Assembly (NCBI RefSeq): GCF_905475465.1
Contig: NC_062251.1
Location: 11,010,047-11,074,046, forward strand
DNA length: 64,000 nt
Direction: 5' to 3'
Source of the DNA: Pieris napi
Taxonomy: Eukaryota > Arthropoda > Insecta > Lepidoptera > Pieridae
The notes beneath the pieces were generated by a model. That model was not told the origin of the DNA, ran no database searches, and saw only the letters and a program-made list of their open reading frames with translations. Positions 45,701 through 55,917 of the stretch are shown in pieces. Every line of letters begins with the position of its first letter. Position 1 is the first letter of the stretch. The translations under genes were made by a program, and so were the position numbers.

Positions 45701-45792
45701 TTGCTTCCCTCCATCTTGCCTTCCTGCCTTGACCTGCTAGGGCAAGTATTCTTCCTTCTCGACGGGTACGCGTGTCGCGTTGTTAGGTACAC
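42773..45792 (-). pseudogene. copia Gag-Pol, N-terminal and central part
   Basis: The minus-strand frame starts at the likely ATG at 45,714 (MEGSNNSSVIKLEGSRNWNI); the extra codons to 45,792 are leader. The order is a gag (UBN2-like) domain, two CCHC knuckles (CFNCGRLGHVQSEC, CFYCGKAGHCKAQC), a protease (WLVDSGASEHM), the integrase zinc region and core (HADTCGPM, DNGLEFVNKE, YTPEQNGKAERENR), and RT up to LYGLKNSPKCWNVKFNFVVT. No stop interrupts it until the Harbinger end at 42,772. The rest of RT is at 32,331-32,620. Apart from the insertion the frame is clean, so the copia was probably intact when hit. Confidence 0.92.
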
Positions 45793-45885
45793 TTAACCTT
45801 ACTTTTCTTCACGCCGATATTTTAACGCCGATATTAACATTTGGCGCATATTATTAAATCACAGTTACGGTTTCGTGTCTAGGCG

Positions 45886-45902
45886 CACCTGGGCCCATAA
45901 CC
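45886..45902 (-). promoter_or_regulatory. copia primer binding site (internal tRNA-iMet type)
   Basis: Minus strand GGTTATGGGCCCAGG directly after the LTR. This matches the internal half-tRNA primer site used by copia elements (family knowledge). Confidence 0.75.
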
Positions 45903-46001
45903 TGAAGTGATTTAATAATAAAAGATATATTTCTTAAACAAGATGTTTATTTTACCGGACTCATTATTCGATAGTCAATGACAAAAGTAGTGTTGCCAAC
46001 A
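45903..46001 (-). repeat. probable copia 5' LTR
   Basis: Minus strand starts TGTTGGCAACACTAC and ends CACTTCA just before the primer site, with an AATAAA in the middle; 99 bp, short for copia. Without the second LTR the left boundary is a guess. TAATA at 46,002-46,006 would be the target duplication. Confidence 0.5.
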
Positions 46002-46049
46002 TAATAATCAAACTTAGAACTAACGTTATAAATGTAGATACATTGCAGA

Positions 46050-46893
46050 TTACTTAATCTTAACAATATTGTCCAGTGTTTTACCCTGCACACCAGCTGG
46101 TATGGTCAGGACTTTCACTTCACCTCTTGTAATAGGATATTTAGCCGTAGTAGTGGCAAGAACCTTTTGATGAGCTATTAGTATTGATGGATTAATTTTT
46201 GCTCTGCGTATTATTAAAGTTGCATCTGTTATACAGACTTTGTACTTATTATCTGCATTCTGTGACATGAGGTTAAATGTTTCTCTCGATCTAACTAATT
46301 TTATAGATAATTCGACCCCGTTCATGAGGAATTTATCTTGATTGAATATATCCCCATGTAAATGCCCAATCATTTCAACATCCTTTCCATCCTTTGAAAG
46401 TTGTTGTCTTTTGTAAAAGCCCTTGTTTGCCTCATTAGTTTCATTCATTTTACCAGCTGTATCCTCGTACCACAAACCACATGTCAAATGTGATTGTTTG
46501 GCGGATGATGAATAATTTAATAGAGTTTCTATGAAAGCGCGATATGCATAAGTATTATTTGGGGGTGACACAAGTTTTTGGTTTAGGTAAACATCCAATT
46601 GGTTAAATAAAGAATGTAACCAATTATTGACTGGTGCCACTACATTAGCTGCATTAACTGCAGAACCGTCTTGATTTTTAATTTGAGCCTTGAGATGGAG
46701 TAGTGTATGCGAAAGGTCTATGTAGTCATCTCCTGTACCAGGTACTTGGAATTCGATAGGTCCATCATCACTTAATGAAGAAATTGGTTTGTAATGTATC
46801 CAGTGTCCATATTCGATACTTGTTTGTGTGGAAGGAAGAGCAAACAGATCCAATTCAGATTTAACGCACTCACATGAATGATTACACAGGCCT
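46050..46893 (-). pseudogene. Maverick/Polinton capsid protein (F54H12.2-like), truncated
   Basis: Structural protein of a virus-like Maverick/Polinton element. The readable frame gives CNHSCECVKSELDLFALPST, then QTSIEYGHWIHYKPISS, GTGDDYIDLSHTLLHLKAQI, NNWLHSLFNQLDVYLNQK and AYRAFIETLLNYSSSAKQ. These are hallmarks of the widespread F54H12.2-like family, interpreted as a jelly-roll major capsid protein. The N-terminal residues precede the TTG at 46,853 and begin near a T-rich acceptor-like stretch (about 46,894). The C-terminus stops early at 46,050 after TLDNIVKIK, 49 bp from the copia LTR, so the end of the protein is lost. Family call good; exact capsid role from family knowledge. Confidence 0.75.
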
Positions 46894-47091
46894 ACAAAAA
46901 AAAATTTTTTTTTTGGTGCAGCTATTGTACATATTGTCGATAAAATAGGTTATGTACAATAAATTGACATATGTAATTTTAACTCATCAGCTCTAGTTGA
47001 CCCACTACCCTTATTTTATTTTTTTTCCCGCCTTGGTCGTAAATAGTGATTATTACATTCATATCGATAAAGTTTCTGTTACTAATTCAAT

Positions 47092-48440
47092 ATGACTAGT
47101 ACGTCCAGATGTTGTGTTAACGATTCTGATACTTTTTGCTATGTTTGTAGTCAATACATACTGAAAGATCAGCGTATAACGATGACAAACACTGTGAATC
47201 GTTTGTATTTTGCTTATTTCGTTATTGAAATTCAGCACCAATATAAAGTGTGGGTGCCACATGATGTGTGCACAATATGCGTTGAGCGTCTACGACAGTG
47301 GGAGAAAGGCTCACGTAAGTCTTTAAAGTTTGGAATGCCTATGACATGGCGAGAACAAAAAAAACATTATGGCGACTGTTACTTTTGTATGACAAATATA
47401 GTGGGCAACAACAAAAAAAATCTATATCTATATAAAGAAATGGAAATACCCTAAATTTCCCTCAGCACAATGACCTATTCTTCATCCAGAAAATGTTCCA
47501 GTACCAGCTTTTCACCAGGTAGTGCAGCAATCTCAGGAGGATCAATCTGAAATACCTTATTCTTCCCAAATAGATGACGAATTTGAATACTGCGGGAAAT
47601 CATCAAATCCTAACCCATTTTAAGAGAATGAGCTGAATGACCTCATCAAAGAATTAGGGCTTTCGATAGAACGTGCTGAGTTACTAGCTTCAAGATTAAA
47701 AGAAAAAAAATGCCTTTCTTCAGACATTCGAGTGTGTACATATCGTACGAGAGAACAAAACTTATTGCAGTTCTTTTCGTCTAAAGAAATAGTTGTATAT
47801 TGCTGTATTGTCAGTGGTTTGCTGACATTCATGAGTTTGCCGTTTTATCAGTCCAATGAAAACTACTACAATAAATAAATAAACGAAGTATGAAAGCAGT
47901 TCTCCTAAAATGTGTAAAGAAATGTTAAAAATTAACCCTTGGTTTCAAGAGAAAAAATCATTCTTCACAAAAATTTCCTGGTTTAAGTACTGAAAAACTA
48001 AAAGCAGGTTTCTTTGATGAAAATACGTCAATTAATAAAAGATACTACAAAATTTGAGACTTCTATGAATTATGTAGTACGGCTTGCGTGGAAATCTTTT
48101 GTAGCAGTTGTATAGAATTTTCTCGGAAATCATAAGGCTGTGACAACTATGTAAAATTAGTAGAAGATATGCTGGTTCGATTCAACGATTTAGGCTGTAA
48201 TATGAGTATGAAGTTTTCACTATCTCAACAGTAATCTAGATCAATTCCAACACAATTTAGGAGACCTAAGCGAAGAACAAGGAGAACGAGATTACCGAGA
48301 CATAAAAACAATGGAGAACAGATACCAAGGAAGATGGGACACTCATATGATGGCCGACTACTGTAGGGGAATCATGCGAGATTGCCCAAGTCAATTTAAT
48401 TCGAGAAAATCGCTCAAAAGACCATTTCTTGATGTTTAAT
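47092..48440 (+). pseudogene. decayed cysteine-rich protein of the Maverick-like element
   Basis: The first 121 codons (47,092-47,454) are open. They carry CxxC pairs (CYVC at residues 16-19, CTIC near 60, CYFC near 95) and the block RKSLKFGMPMTWREQKKHYG. Downstream, in several frames broken by many stops, come ENELNDLIKELGLSIERAEL, LASRLKEKKCLSS, WKSFVAVV then FLGNHKA, and finally LGDLSEEQGERDYRDIKTME with NRYQGRWDTHMMADYC near 48,260-48,365. I recognise the family as a large uncharacterised protein found with the F54H12.2-like capsid genes in many invertebrates. Function unknown; this copy is dead. Confidence 0.65.
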
Positions 48441-48621
48441 GCCATAAAAATATATATTTATTGTAAAAAATGTTTTTTTTATGTATCTCGAAAACTAGAG
48501 CTGATAGAAAAAAACTAATTACATTTTTGATTTCACCATGTAAGACATGCTTATAATCAGGTCTAAAATCCCCGGCACCAAAATGGTTGTAGGCCAGTGT
48601 TATGAATAAATGACATTATGA

Positions 48622-49083
48622 TTAGTTTGAAAATATATCCTTGGAAATATTAATATTTTTGTTCCTTGTTTTCTTTGAAGCGCCTTTCACTTTGAGGGGT
48701 GAAACTCGAATGAGCTCATTACAATATTTTCGTCTCTTATTAACACCCGATCCAGTCATAAGTTTATCAATTTTTGTATCAACTTTGCGTTTAAGGTTAG
48801 AACTAGCCTCTTTCAATCGATTTTTAATGGATTCTTTAATAGGACGACTAGCTACAACATCTGACAAAAGCCCAATACCGCTGTTAAGTGCTTCTTTTCC
48901 AATCACCTTAGCACCACTAGTGAGTAAAGGTAGCACACTTCGAAATAACCCCCCAAGAAAACTGCCGATACCATGACCACGTTGATGTAAGGCTCCTTTG
49001 TAGATTACATTTATACCAGACCCAGCTTGTTGCGAATAATAATGTTCATAAGGACATATAAAAGTTTCTTGAGGTGTATACAT
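48622..49083 (-). CDS. Maverick-like minor capsid protein (pX-like, membrane-active type)
   Basis: 153 residues, intact. The N-terminal part ends in GALHQRGHGIGSFLGGLFRS, then VLPLLTSGAKVIGKEALNSG (amphipathic, glycine-rich), and a basic tail with KRKVDTKIDKLMTGSGVNKR and KGASKKTRNKN. This profile (GxG, amphipathic helix, nuclear-type basic stretch) is that of the small adenovirus-pX-like proteins of Polintons. It lies 20 bp downstream of the penton-like gene on the same strand, so the two are probably co-transcribed. Confidence 0.65.
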   Translation of the reverse strand: MYTPQETFICPYEHYYSQQAGSGINVIYKGALHQRGHGIGSFLGGLFRSVLPLLTSGAKVIGKEALNSGIGLLSDVVASRPIKESIKNRLKEASSNLKRKVDTKIDKLMTGSGVNKRRKYCNELIRVSPLKVKGASKKTRNKNINISKDIFSN

Positions 49084-49102
49084 TTTAAAAAGGAAATATA
49101 GA

Positions 49103-49836
49103 TTATATTTTTTTAAAATGAAGTTTCACACACGATGTACCGTATTGAAATGGTACCGCATTTCCCGTGGTTGTTCTTATATCTATCTCAATAACATCAA
49201 ATTCTCTTCTCATTACCGGTAAATAATGTGGTGGTGAAAATATATGCATTTTATTTGAACCATATATGTATTTAGCAGGATCTAAGGGTATAATTCTCAA
49301 TAGGGGTGTCATGACATCACCAACAATTTGTGGTTCTATAATATCGCAATACACAAATAATTGTGATGTAGATGTAGATTAGCAGGGCGTTTACCGATAT
49401 TATGATTTACTAAATTGGTATCTGGCTCAAATCCAAGTTGAAAGCTCAAATTAGGTGATAGAGATAGTGAAATTATTGATGGATCCTTTACTGCAACAGA
49501 GACAAACTTTGACACGGTGTCCTGACGAAAACTAACTTTCTCTTTCGAATTTAAAGCAATAAGAATATTTTGTATATTATCATAGTTGGTGGCTGGTATA
49601 TGGTTCTTATACATTAGTGTGGTCTCTTCGTTATTGATGGTAGTTTTTTTACTTATGTATATGATATTTTCATGTTCTTGCACGGAGAACATAGTAGAGG
49701 GATATTGAAACTCAACTATACCTACCATCCATTCTCCTTCTAATGTAATGGCTTTAGGTAGTTTTGTAGAAAAATTTGATGTCATATTTCCCGGGAAATA
49801 TTGTGTGGAACTATTGCTGAGTAAAGTTAAATACAC
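49103..49836 (-). pseudogene. Maverick-like penton/minor capsid protein, one frameshift
   Basis: Two overlapping minus-strand frames make one gene. Part 1 (49,836-49,336) has MYLTLLSNSSTQYFPGNMTS, KLPKAITLEGEWMVGIVEFQ and LSPNLSFQLGFEPDTN. Part 2 (49,354-49,103) has YCDIIEPQIVGDVMTPLLRI, FSPPHYLPVMRREFD and IEIDIRTTTGNAVPFQYG. The switch is at about 49,350-49,357, consistent with loss of a single base; no other lesion is seen. The protein family is the usual neighbour of F54H12.2-like capsid genes and is interpreted as a penton-type capsid protein. Confidence 0.7.
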
Positions 49837-49860
49837 CTATATTTATACTCAAAAATCCAA

Positions 49861-50019
49861 ATCCAAGTATGTACTTTAAAAACAATTATTTATTAATGAA
49901 ACAAATCCAGAACCCAAAGGCTATGTTTAGTGCTAAAGTGTAGTCAGCAGCAATAACTATCTTTTGATTGCTTCTATGTTTATTAAATAAGTTATGGCAA
50001 TGTCATTTCCAACATTTAA
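49861..50019 (+). repeat. direct repeat A, copy 1
   Basis: About 160 bp (AAGTATGTACTTTA, TTATTTATTAATGAAACAAA, TATGTTTAGTGCTAAAGTGT, AGTTATGGCAATGTCATTTC) that recurs at 51,362-51,547. It begins about 25 bp beyond the start of the penton-like gene. Confidence 0.85.
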
Positions 50020-51361
50020 TTAATCAATAAATTTTTTCGATGCAGTCTTGATCATGTCTTGTCTCCAGCAGAGATAAGTCGAACAGAAAACGATAAATAA
50101 GTTAAGATAGGTAAATTTTGTTATACCTATATTTGTATTTTTCTACTATACTAAAATTATAAATCTAATAATTTCAGAGATCCCCAAATGTTCAAAATTT
50201 CTGATAGAAAAATACATTCTGCCTTTGAAGAAGAAGAATATTACATTTGTATCATACGACAAGGCCCCTGGATATAAAAAGACACAATAGTGCAGACATT
50301 TTGAAATTATTGAATTTCGACTACTTATTCTTCAATTTATAATAAATGATAACACAGTACAATTTCAGTTCCTATATTTTTATAAAATATATTGATATAA
50401 CAATAAGGTTTTGGATAAAAACATTATTCTGCTTTACACAAGTATGAAATACCATCATTACATACATGATGGTTTAAGTACTTATTAAGCTTTTTTAAAT
50501 TTATCGTTCATAACTATTACTTTTTACAAACTAATTAGAAAATATATTAAAATAAATATATTTGTCTACAAAATAAAGTAGATGTTATTGATTAGCTCTA
50601 TGTGAGGCTGGGTTTTAATTAGTTTTTATTATACTTAAGTTTGTTTTACTGAAAGTTATTTTGTAGTGTGTTAAAAGTTTACTATAATCATTAAATTAAA
50701 TGTGTAAGTTATTATATTGTTCTTTTATTCACCTATAAAGTAACATGGCTTATATATTTTTCATTTCGGCTTAGCTATGTATTTAACTCAGTTACTACGT
50801 TTTCTATAGGCAGTCATTAAATAAGTGATAGATTTAATTAATCATTTTATTAATATAACAATATTATTAGATTAAAAAAAAAATTATTATGAAGTACACA
50901 ATTATCTTAAACACGGTAATACAATTTTTCATATAAAAATCATAGTTGTCCAAACTGCATTCAAAATAGATTTGTGGTCTCGGTTTAATATCTCTTCTTA
51001 ACATTTCAATAATTAGTCATTTTCTTCCTCATTCTTGACAACTACCGCTGATGGCTGTAATACAATAATTATGTGTTAAAATTGTAAATAGGGAGATGTG
51101 GTAGGTCACTGTACTGACACAATAATATTGCGTAGCAAATAGCAATTGAATTATTGTAAAGTTAAGGAAAATAATAAAAAAAACTTGCATAAAACACACA
51201 AAAACTTTATGGGATATCTTTGTATTTCTAAGTATCTTAAAAACATGTTTGATAATATTATAATTAAGCCAAATATTATTTAAAGTTTTATGGTAACAAA
51301 GCTTAGTAATTTCGCACACAGTTATTGATTCAGTACTATAAATAAAAAAAAATCTTGAGCA
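50020..51361. other. non-coding spacer between direct repeats
   Basis: 1.34 kb, very AT-rich; no open frame with recognisable content. It may be flanking host DNA or a decayed part of the Maverick-like element. Confidence 0.55.
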
Positions 51362-51547
51362 AATCTAAGTATGTACTTTATATACAATTATTTATTAATG
51401 AAACAAATCCAAGACCCATAAAGGGTATGTTTAGTGCTAAAGTGTAGTGCTGACTACAATATAATAACAACTAAAATAGATTAACTATCTTTTGATGGCT
51501 TCTATGTTTATTAAATAAGTTATGGCAATGTCATTTCCAACATTTAA
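51362..51547 (+). repeat. direct repeat A, copy 2
   Basis: Same blocks and order as copy 1, with about 27 extra bases in the middle (TGACTACAATATAATAACAA region) and scattered changes. Confidence 0.85.
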
Positions 51548-52719
51548 AATTAACGTTGATCACTTGAAATGGTATGAATTTCAGCAATTGAAAGCTTATA
51601 TATTTGATCCAACATACCTAACATGATTATTTATACTTGTGTTCTGAAATCTGAACAATTAAATTAAATTCAACTTGATCAATTAAAATTAATACTTCTT
51701 ATATTTCATGAATGGAATTTGAAGTTAGAAAACCTAAAAATATCTTTTATATTTGACATTTTTAACCAACAATTTAATTATTCTTTACAATGTCGCTTCG
51801 ATTTAACCTTTGACTTCAAATTTGCCATCAAACAAACAAACTTTGTTAACTATTTTTCTAGACACTGCTTATTCCTATTTATTTACTATGATAGTTATTA
51901 TATTTCTAAAATAGTTTTAATAGAATTCAGTGTTTAAGAGTGTTAGTAAAAACATAGGTAATATTGTTGTTGTGTGTTTGACCTCTGAATCACTTAAAAA
52001 GGTTGCAATAGTAGTTTCGTGGCATCTAAAAAGTACCAACACTTGCACTTACACTTAAATGAATAAATATATATACACAAATTTTTCTTCTTTATAGATA
52101 GGTACCCTTTTATTTTATAATTACTCAACAAAATATTGAAAACATTGGCATTCACCTTTAGTAATATTTTGAAAATTTAAGATACCTATCCATCCTGTTT
52201 AGTTTGAATCCTTAGACCATTTGCTGAGAGAATCACTTTTAGCGTGACATAATAATCTTTTTGTTAAGATAATATTCTTAAATTTTGTACAATATATCCA
52301 GATGTTAGGTATCCCTTGTTTCGTGCTGAAACATAATTAATATTTTTAAGTTTCTGTCGCTCATATACACCACGGCTGGTCAGTTGTCGGGTAAATACGA
52401 AATATAAACTCTTAATTGGAAGTTATAAACAAAATACGTAACTTACGATTTACTAATAAATAAACTCACTACTTACCTTTAAAAGGCCCCATTGCCAGAT
52501 GGGTTTTAATAATTTTCCTCGCTGTTCTATTATTTTCTATCAGATAAATCATTTTTGAGATATTTTCACAGTTTATCTTTTTTTTAATATTCTTATTTCA
52601 AACGTCGACCATTTTGTTTTATTAAAAATATTTTGCTTATGTATGATGAAAATTTTGACAATTAACTCTTTTTATAAATAAAATGAGTCAATTGTTATGA
52701 TATTAATAGACAACAACTC
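51548..52719. other. intergenic, no gene recognised
   Basis: AT-rich with no supportable gene. Confidence 0.6.
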
Positions 52720-52730
52720 ACTAGGTTCAC

Positions 52731-52871
52731 TCCCTCCACTTATCAAGACGTAATGTAAAATTTCTTAACAGAATACCATGAGATTCCAAAAATTACGTCA
52801 GTGACGAAGGGAGCGCTGTTAGTGCGTAGTGGACTCACGGATTAACAGTGAGTTACAGAATCGCAGGGCTG
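52731..52871 (-). repeat. 141-bp direct repeat B, copy 1 (Penelope 3' region)
   Basis: TCCCTCCACTTATCAAGACG to TTACAGAATCGCAGGGCTG, identical over 141 bp to 53,387-53,527, spaced 656 bp. The second copy lies just beyond the Penelope endonuclease stop, so the pair probably reflects the tandem or pseudo-LTR arrangement of Penelope-like elements. Confidence 0.85.
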
Positions 52872-53386
52872 TATAGTGCTCCCACTGTTCAAAAATTCGT
52901 TCCGCTATGGACTGCCAGTATACAGCCGCAGCGTCCTAGGGAAATATATGACGTCACAAATCCCCGCTATACTTCTACTACGAGCACTGGCGTTTTCGAG
53001 GTAAGGTACTCGCAGTGCTTTGATCACGTGATCAATCAAAACCACTTGAATGCCTAACGGCTGATATAACTTACAGTTTAATAACAAACATTTCAAATTC
53101 TAACTTACTTTCTTTGTAGTATTAATTCAATTGACAGTTAATATTAATATAGATTTTTTTAATGCGATAATACTCCAATAATAGTTTTTCTTGTTGAATT
53201 GAAAAACTTTGATGCACTCATTTGAAAACTGTGTCGAAAAACGAAGCTGCCTAGTATACTGGACTGTGTTCCGTTTTAAATTGTAACCAGTATAGCTGGC
53301 TATAGAGAAACGGTTTCACAGTATACTAAATTGACGGTACTCTGTACAGTGGTCGCAGTGTATATCGGAACATACCCTAGGTTACC

Positions 53387-53527
53387 TCCCTCCACTTATC
53401 AAGACGTAATGTAAAATTTCTTAACAGAATACCATGAGATTCCAAAAATTACGTCAGTGACGAAGGGAGCGCTGTTAGTGCGTAGTGGACTCACGGATTA
53501 ACAGTGAGTTACAGAATCGCAGGGCTG
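53387..53527 (-). repeat. 141-bp direct repeat B, copy 2 (Penelope 3' UTR)
   Basis: Identical to copy 1. On the minus strand it begins about 80 bp after the end of the GIY-YIG frame. Confidence 0.85.
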
Positions 53528-53606
53528 CAGAGAAAGTTGCATTATCTGTATTTATTTCCCCGGAGTTGGTATCAACTAAAAGATGGAGGGTTTTGACAAA
53601 AATTGC

Positions 53607-54101
53607 TCACGGTGTCTCTATTTTCGCGGATTGTGTTTCTTTTTGAGATTTTAATTTGTATATTATTGGATCCCAGGTGTTTGACAATTTTAGGCCGTCT
53701 TCTCTATTGAAATTGGGGTGTTTTTTGATTTCAATGGCTTCGCGTACCAATCTTGGGAAGAATCTTTTCTCTTTCGCAAGTACTTTCGGTTGGTCAAAGC
53801 GTATGTAGTGATTGGGCCTATCTAGTATGTGTTCACAGACTGCTGATTTTGTGTGTCGTCTATGTCTTATGTCTGCAATGTGTTCTTTGAGTCTGCTGGA
53901 CATATTGCGTTTAGTTTGCCCTATGTAAGACAGGCCACAGTCGCAATCCAGTTTGTATATACCTGCATCTTGCAATGGGGTGTTACTTTTGATTGGTCTT
54001 AGGAATTGCTGAATCTTCTTGTGCGGCTTGAAAATTGTATGAATAGAAGCTCGTTTTAGGATCCGGCTAATTCTATCTGTAACTCCCTTTACATATGGCA
54101 A
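53607..54101 (-). pseudogene. Penelope-like element, GIY-YIG endonuclease domain
   Basis: Continues the RT frame after one in-frame TAA (54,102-54,104). It encodes LPYVKGVTDRISRILKRA, then IYKLDCDCGLSYIGQTKRNM with the IYKL...YIG catalytic core, RLKEHIADIRHRRHTKSA and VCEHILD, which define the single-strand-nicking endonuclease of Penelope-like elements. The domain itself is uninterrupted to its stop near 53,607. Whether the preceding stop is a fresh mutation or a read-through point is unknown. Confidence 0.9.
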
Positions 54102-54957
54102 TTAGGCTGGCTTTTTGCGTCTAGGCGTTTGTGTCTTGTTTTTGTTTTTGTGATGTAGCCGGGGGATGCGCAGCTTGTTTCGGTGTAGCACCTGTTTGAC
54201 ATGCTGTAGTTCCTCCTCGAGGTGGGCATCATCACAAAGACGTTGGGCTCTCTGAAACAAACATTTACCGACAGAAAGCAGTTGTGAAGGGTGGTGGTGG
54301 GATTCACCATTGAGGTACCTATCTGTGTGGGTTGCCTTCCTGTGTATTGTGTGACCTAGTGTGCCATCTGCTTTGCGTATAATTAAAATGTCTAAAAAGG
54401 GCAGACAGTTGTTGTTTTCTTGTTCAACAGTAAATTTAATGTTCTTGTGTATTGAATTTAAATGTGCTAGAAATGCAGATATTTTGTCATTGGGGAGTAC
54501 TACAAATGTGTCATCGACATATCTCTTGTACAGTCGAGGTTTAACCGGGGTATTGGCCAGAGCTCTCTCCTCAAAGTCCTCCATGAAGATGTCAGCGACT
54601 ATAGGTGACACTGGAGAACCCATGGCTACTCCATCAACCTGCACATAGAACTCATCTTTCCACATTAAGTATCCTGATGTGAGACAGTGTTTTACAATAT
54701 CTACATAATCTGGTGACATGTTCTGTTCCCTAAGTCTTTTTGCAATGATATCTAGGCAGTCATTTAGTGGTAAGTTTGTAAATAGTGACTCAATGTCAAA
54801 ACTCACCATGGTTTCATTGTGGAGTAATTTGAGATCTCTCAATGTTTCCACAAAATGGTAAGAGTCCTTAACATGAGCACTAGTGTGCCCCCTGAGAGGG
54901 GATAATATTGACACTAAGTGTTTGGCTAATTTGTATGTGGGTGAGTCGATATGACTG
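54102..54957 (-). pseudogene. Penelope-like element, reverse transcriptase (C-terminal two thirds)
   Basis: Minus strand IVSHIDSPTYKLAKHLVSIL, SFDIESLFTNLPLNDCLDII, VDGVAMGSPVSPIVADIF and RLYKRYVDDTFVVLPND, with the YVDD catalytic motif. The frame opens at the Merlin junction (54,966), so the upstream residues in it (MVFKTVTP) are transposon sequence. The preceding part of RT lies at 58,768-59,017. Ends with an in-frame TAA after RRKKPA. Confidence 0.92.
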
Positions 54958-55080
54958 ACTATGGGGGTAACGGTTTTGAATACCATCGCACTTTTTTGAC
55001 GATACTAATTATTTAGGAGTCTCGGAGGACCTTCATTGGAACACCTCCAAGTGAGTTTTGCTCCGGAAACGCGTCAAAAA

Positions 55081-55230
55081 AAACGCGTTTTTTTTTTTTT
55101 TTTTTTCACCTGGGGAAACCCGATTACGGGCCCCCGCGCCTGGGCAAGTGTGATTGGCGCGGGGAGTGTGGGGATCAAGGTCGTAAAATGCGATGGTCCC
55201 CATACCCACTAAAACCACCAGGGCCCAATA
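55081..55230 (-). mobile_element. LINE 3' end with poly(A) inside the Merlin element
   Basis: On the minus strand: GGCCCTGGTGGTTTTAGTGG, GGTATGGGGACCATCGCATT, CCCCGCGCCAATCACACTTG, GGGTTTCCCCAGGTG, then an A19 tail (T run 55,088-55,106 on +). It is GC-rich against AT-rich surroundings. It shares the GTTTTAGTGGGTA motif with the insertion at 11,922-12,059. No reverse transcriptase remains. Confidence 0.7.
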
Positions 55231-55298
55231 CATAGCCATAGCACGTGTAGAGCAGTAAACAAAAGCAAAATAAGCAATATAGCAAAATAAAAAATCGG

Positions 55299-55747
55299 TC
55301 AGTCAGTGTTTAATTTATAGACATATTTGACAGCTTTAATTAGCTCCAAAAATGGGTCTTTTTTATGTTTTGTATTGTTTCGCCGCCACAAATATTCATA
55401 GACATGATCTGAAAAATTTTCAGAGTTATTATAATTATCCTTTTTAAAAAATCTTTTTACTGCCCTCCACTGTGACTCAATCCTTTGCGTATGGGTTCCA
55501 TCTTCAGCCACAAACGGGTTTTCAGGGTCTGAATGATTCACTTTTTGATGTATGTACCCATGGTCTGCCAGACAATCGTATGCTTTCCAGAAGTCAGTAT
55601 GAATGATAGTACCAACTTCAACATGTTTTTGAATGAGAGGAAGTAATATATCAGCTGATCGAATATTATTTGGGCACACTTCCAATCTTAGGTCTTCAGA
55701 TTTGTCTTCGATCATACCAAGGACCCAATAGCCCTCAATATGTCGTC
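55299..55747 (-). CDS. Merlin transposase exon 2
   Basis: Acceptor TTAATTGTTGTAG (minus). It encodes RHIEGYWVLGMIEDKSEDLR, IIHTDFWKAYDCLADHGYIH (second catalytic D) and HTQRIESQWRAVKRFF (catalytic E), the ISXO2-like DDE domain. It joins exon 1 in phase: 589 + 449 = 1,038 nt, exactly 346 codons including the stop. Confidence 0.88.
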
Positions 55748-55917
55748 CTACAACAATTAAAGAATTAGTTAATAAGCTTAATGAGTTAAATAAATTTTGT
55801 AGATGTGATAATAATAGGGTTATTGGACAGCTCTGGTTTTTAAATTACACTCTAGGAGTAAAACAGACTAATAACACATATAGTAAATATTAATTAATAG
55901 TGCTATAAAATAATTAC

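Larger units (their letters stand above)
32331..46001 (-). mobile_element. Ty1/copia retrotransposon, 3'-truncated, split by a Harbinger element
   Basis: Two minus-strand parts, 42,773-46,001 and 32,331-32,620, join exactly at one TTA to give a continuous copia reverse transcriptase. The upper part has a probable LTR (45,903-46,001), an internal-tRNA-type primer site and a gag-pol frame. The lower part ends a few dozen codons after the YVDD motif; RNase H and the 3' LTR are missing. The element lies between a DOCK exon and a Maverick capsid gene, so its two flanks do not match. Confidence 0.85.

Noticed and set aside
50020..51361. LTR retrotransposon bounded by direct repeat A
   Set aside because: The interior has no primer site, purine tract or coding sequence, and the repeats do not have TG...CA ends.
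55033..55239. 68-codon minus-strand frame
   Set aside because: Runs through a poly-A LINE 3' end into Merlin DNA; no independent gene supported.
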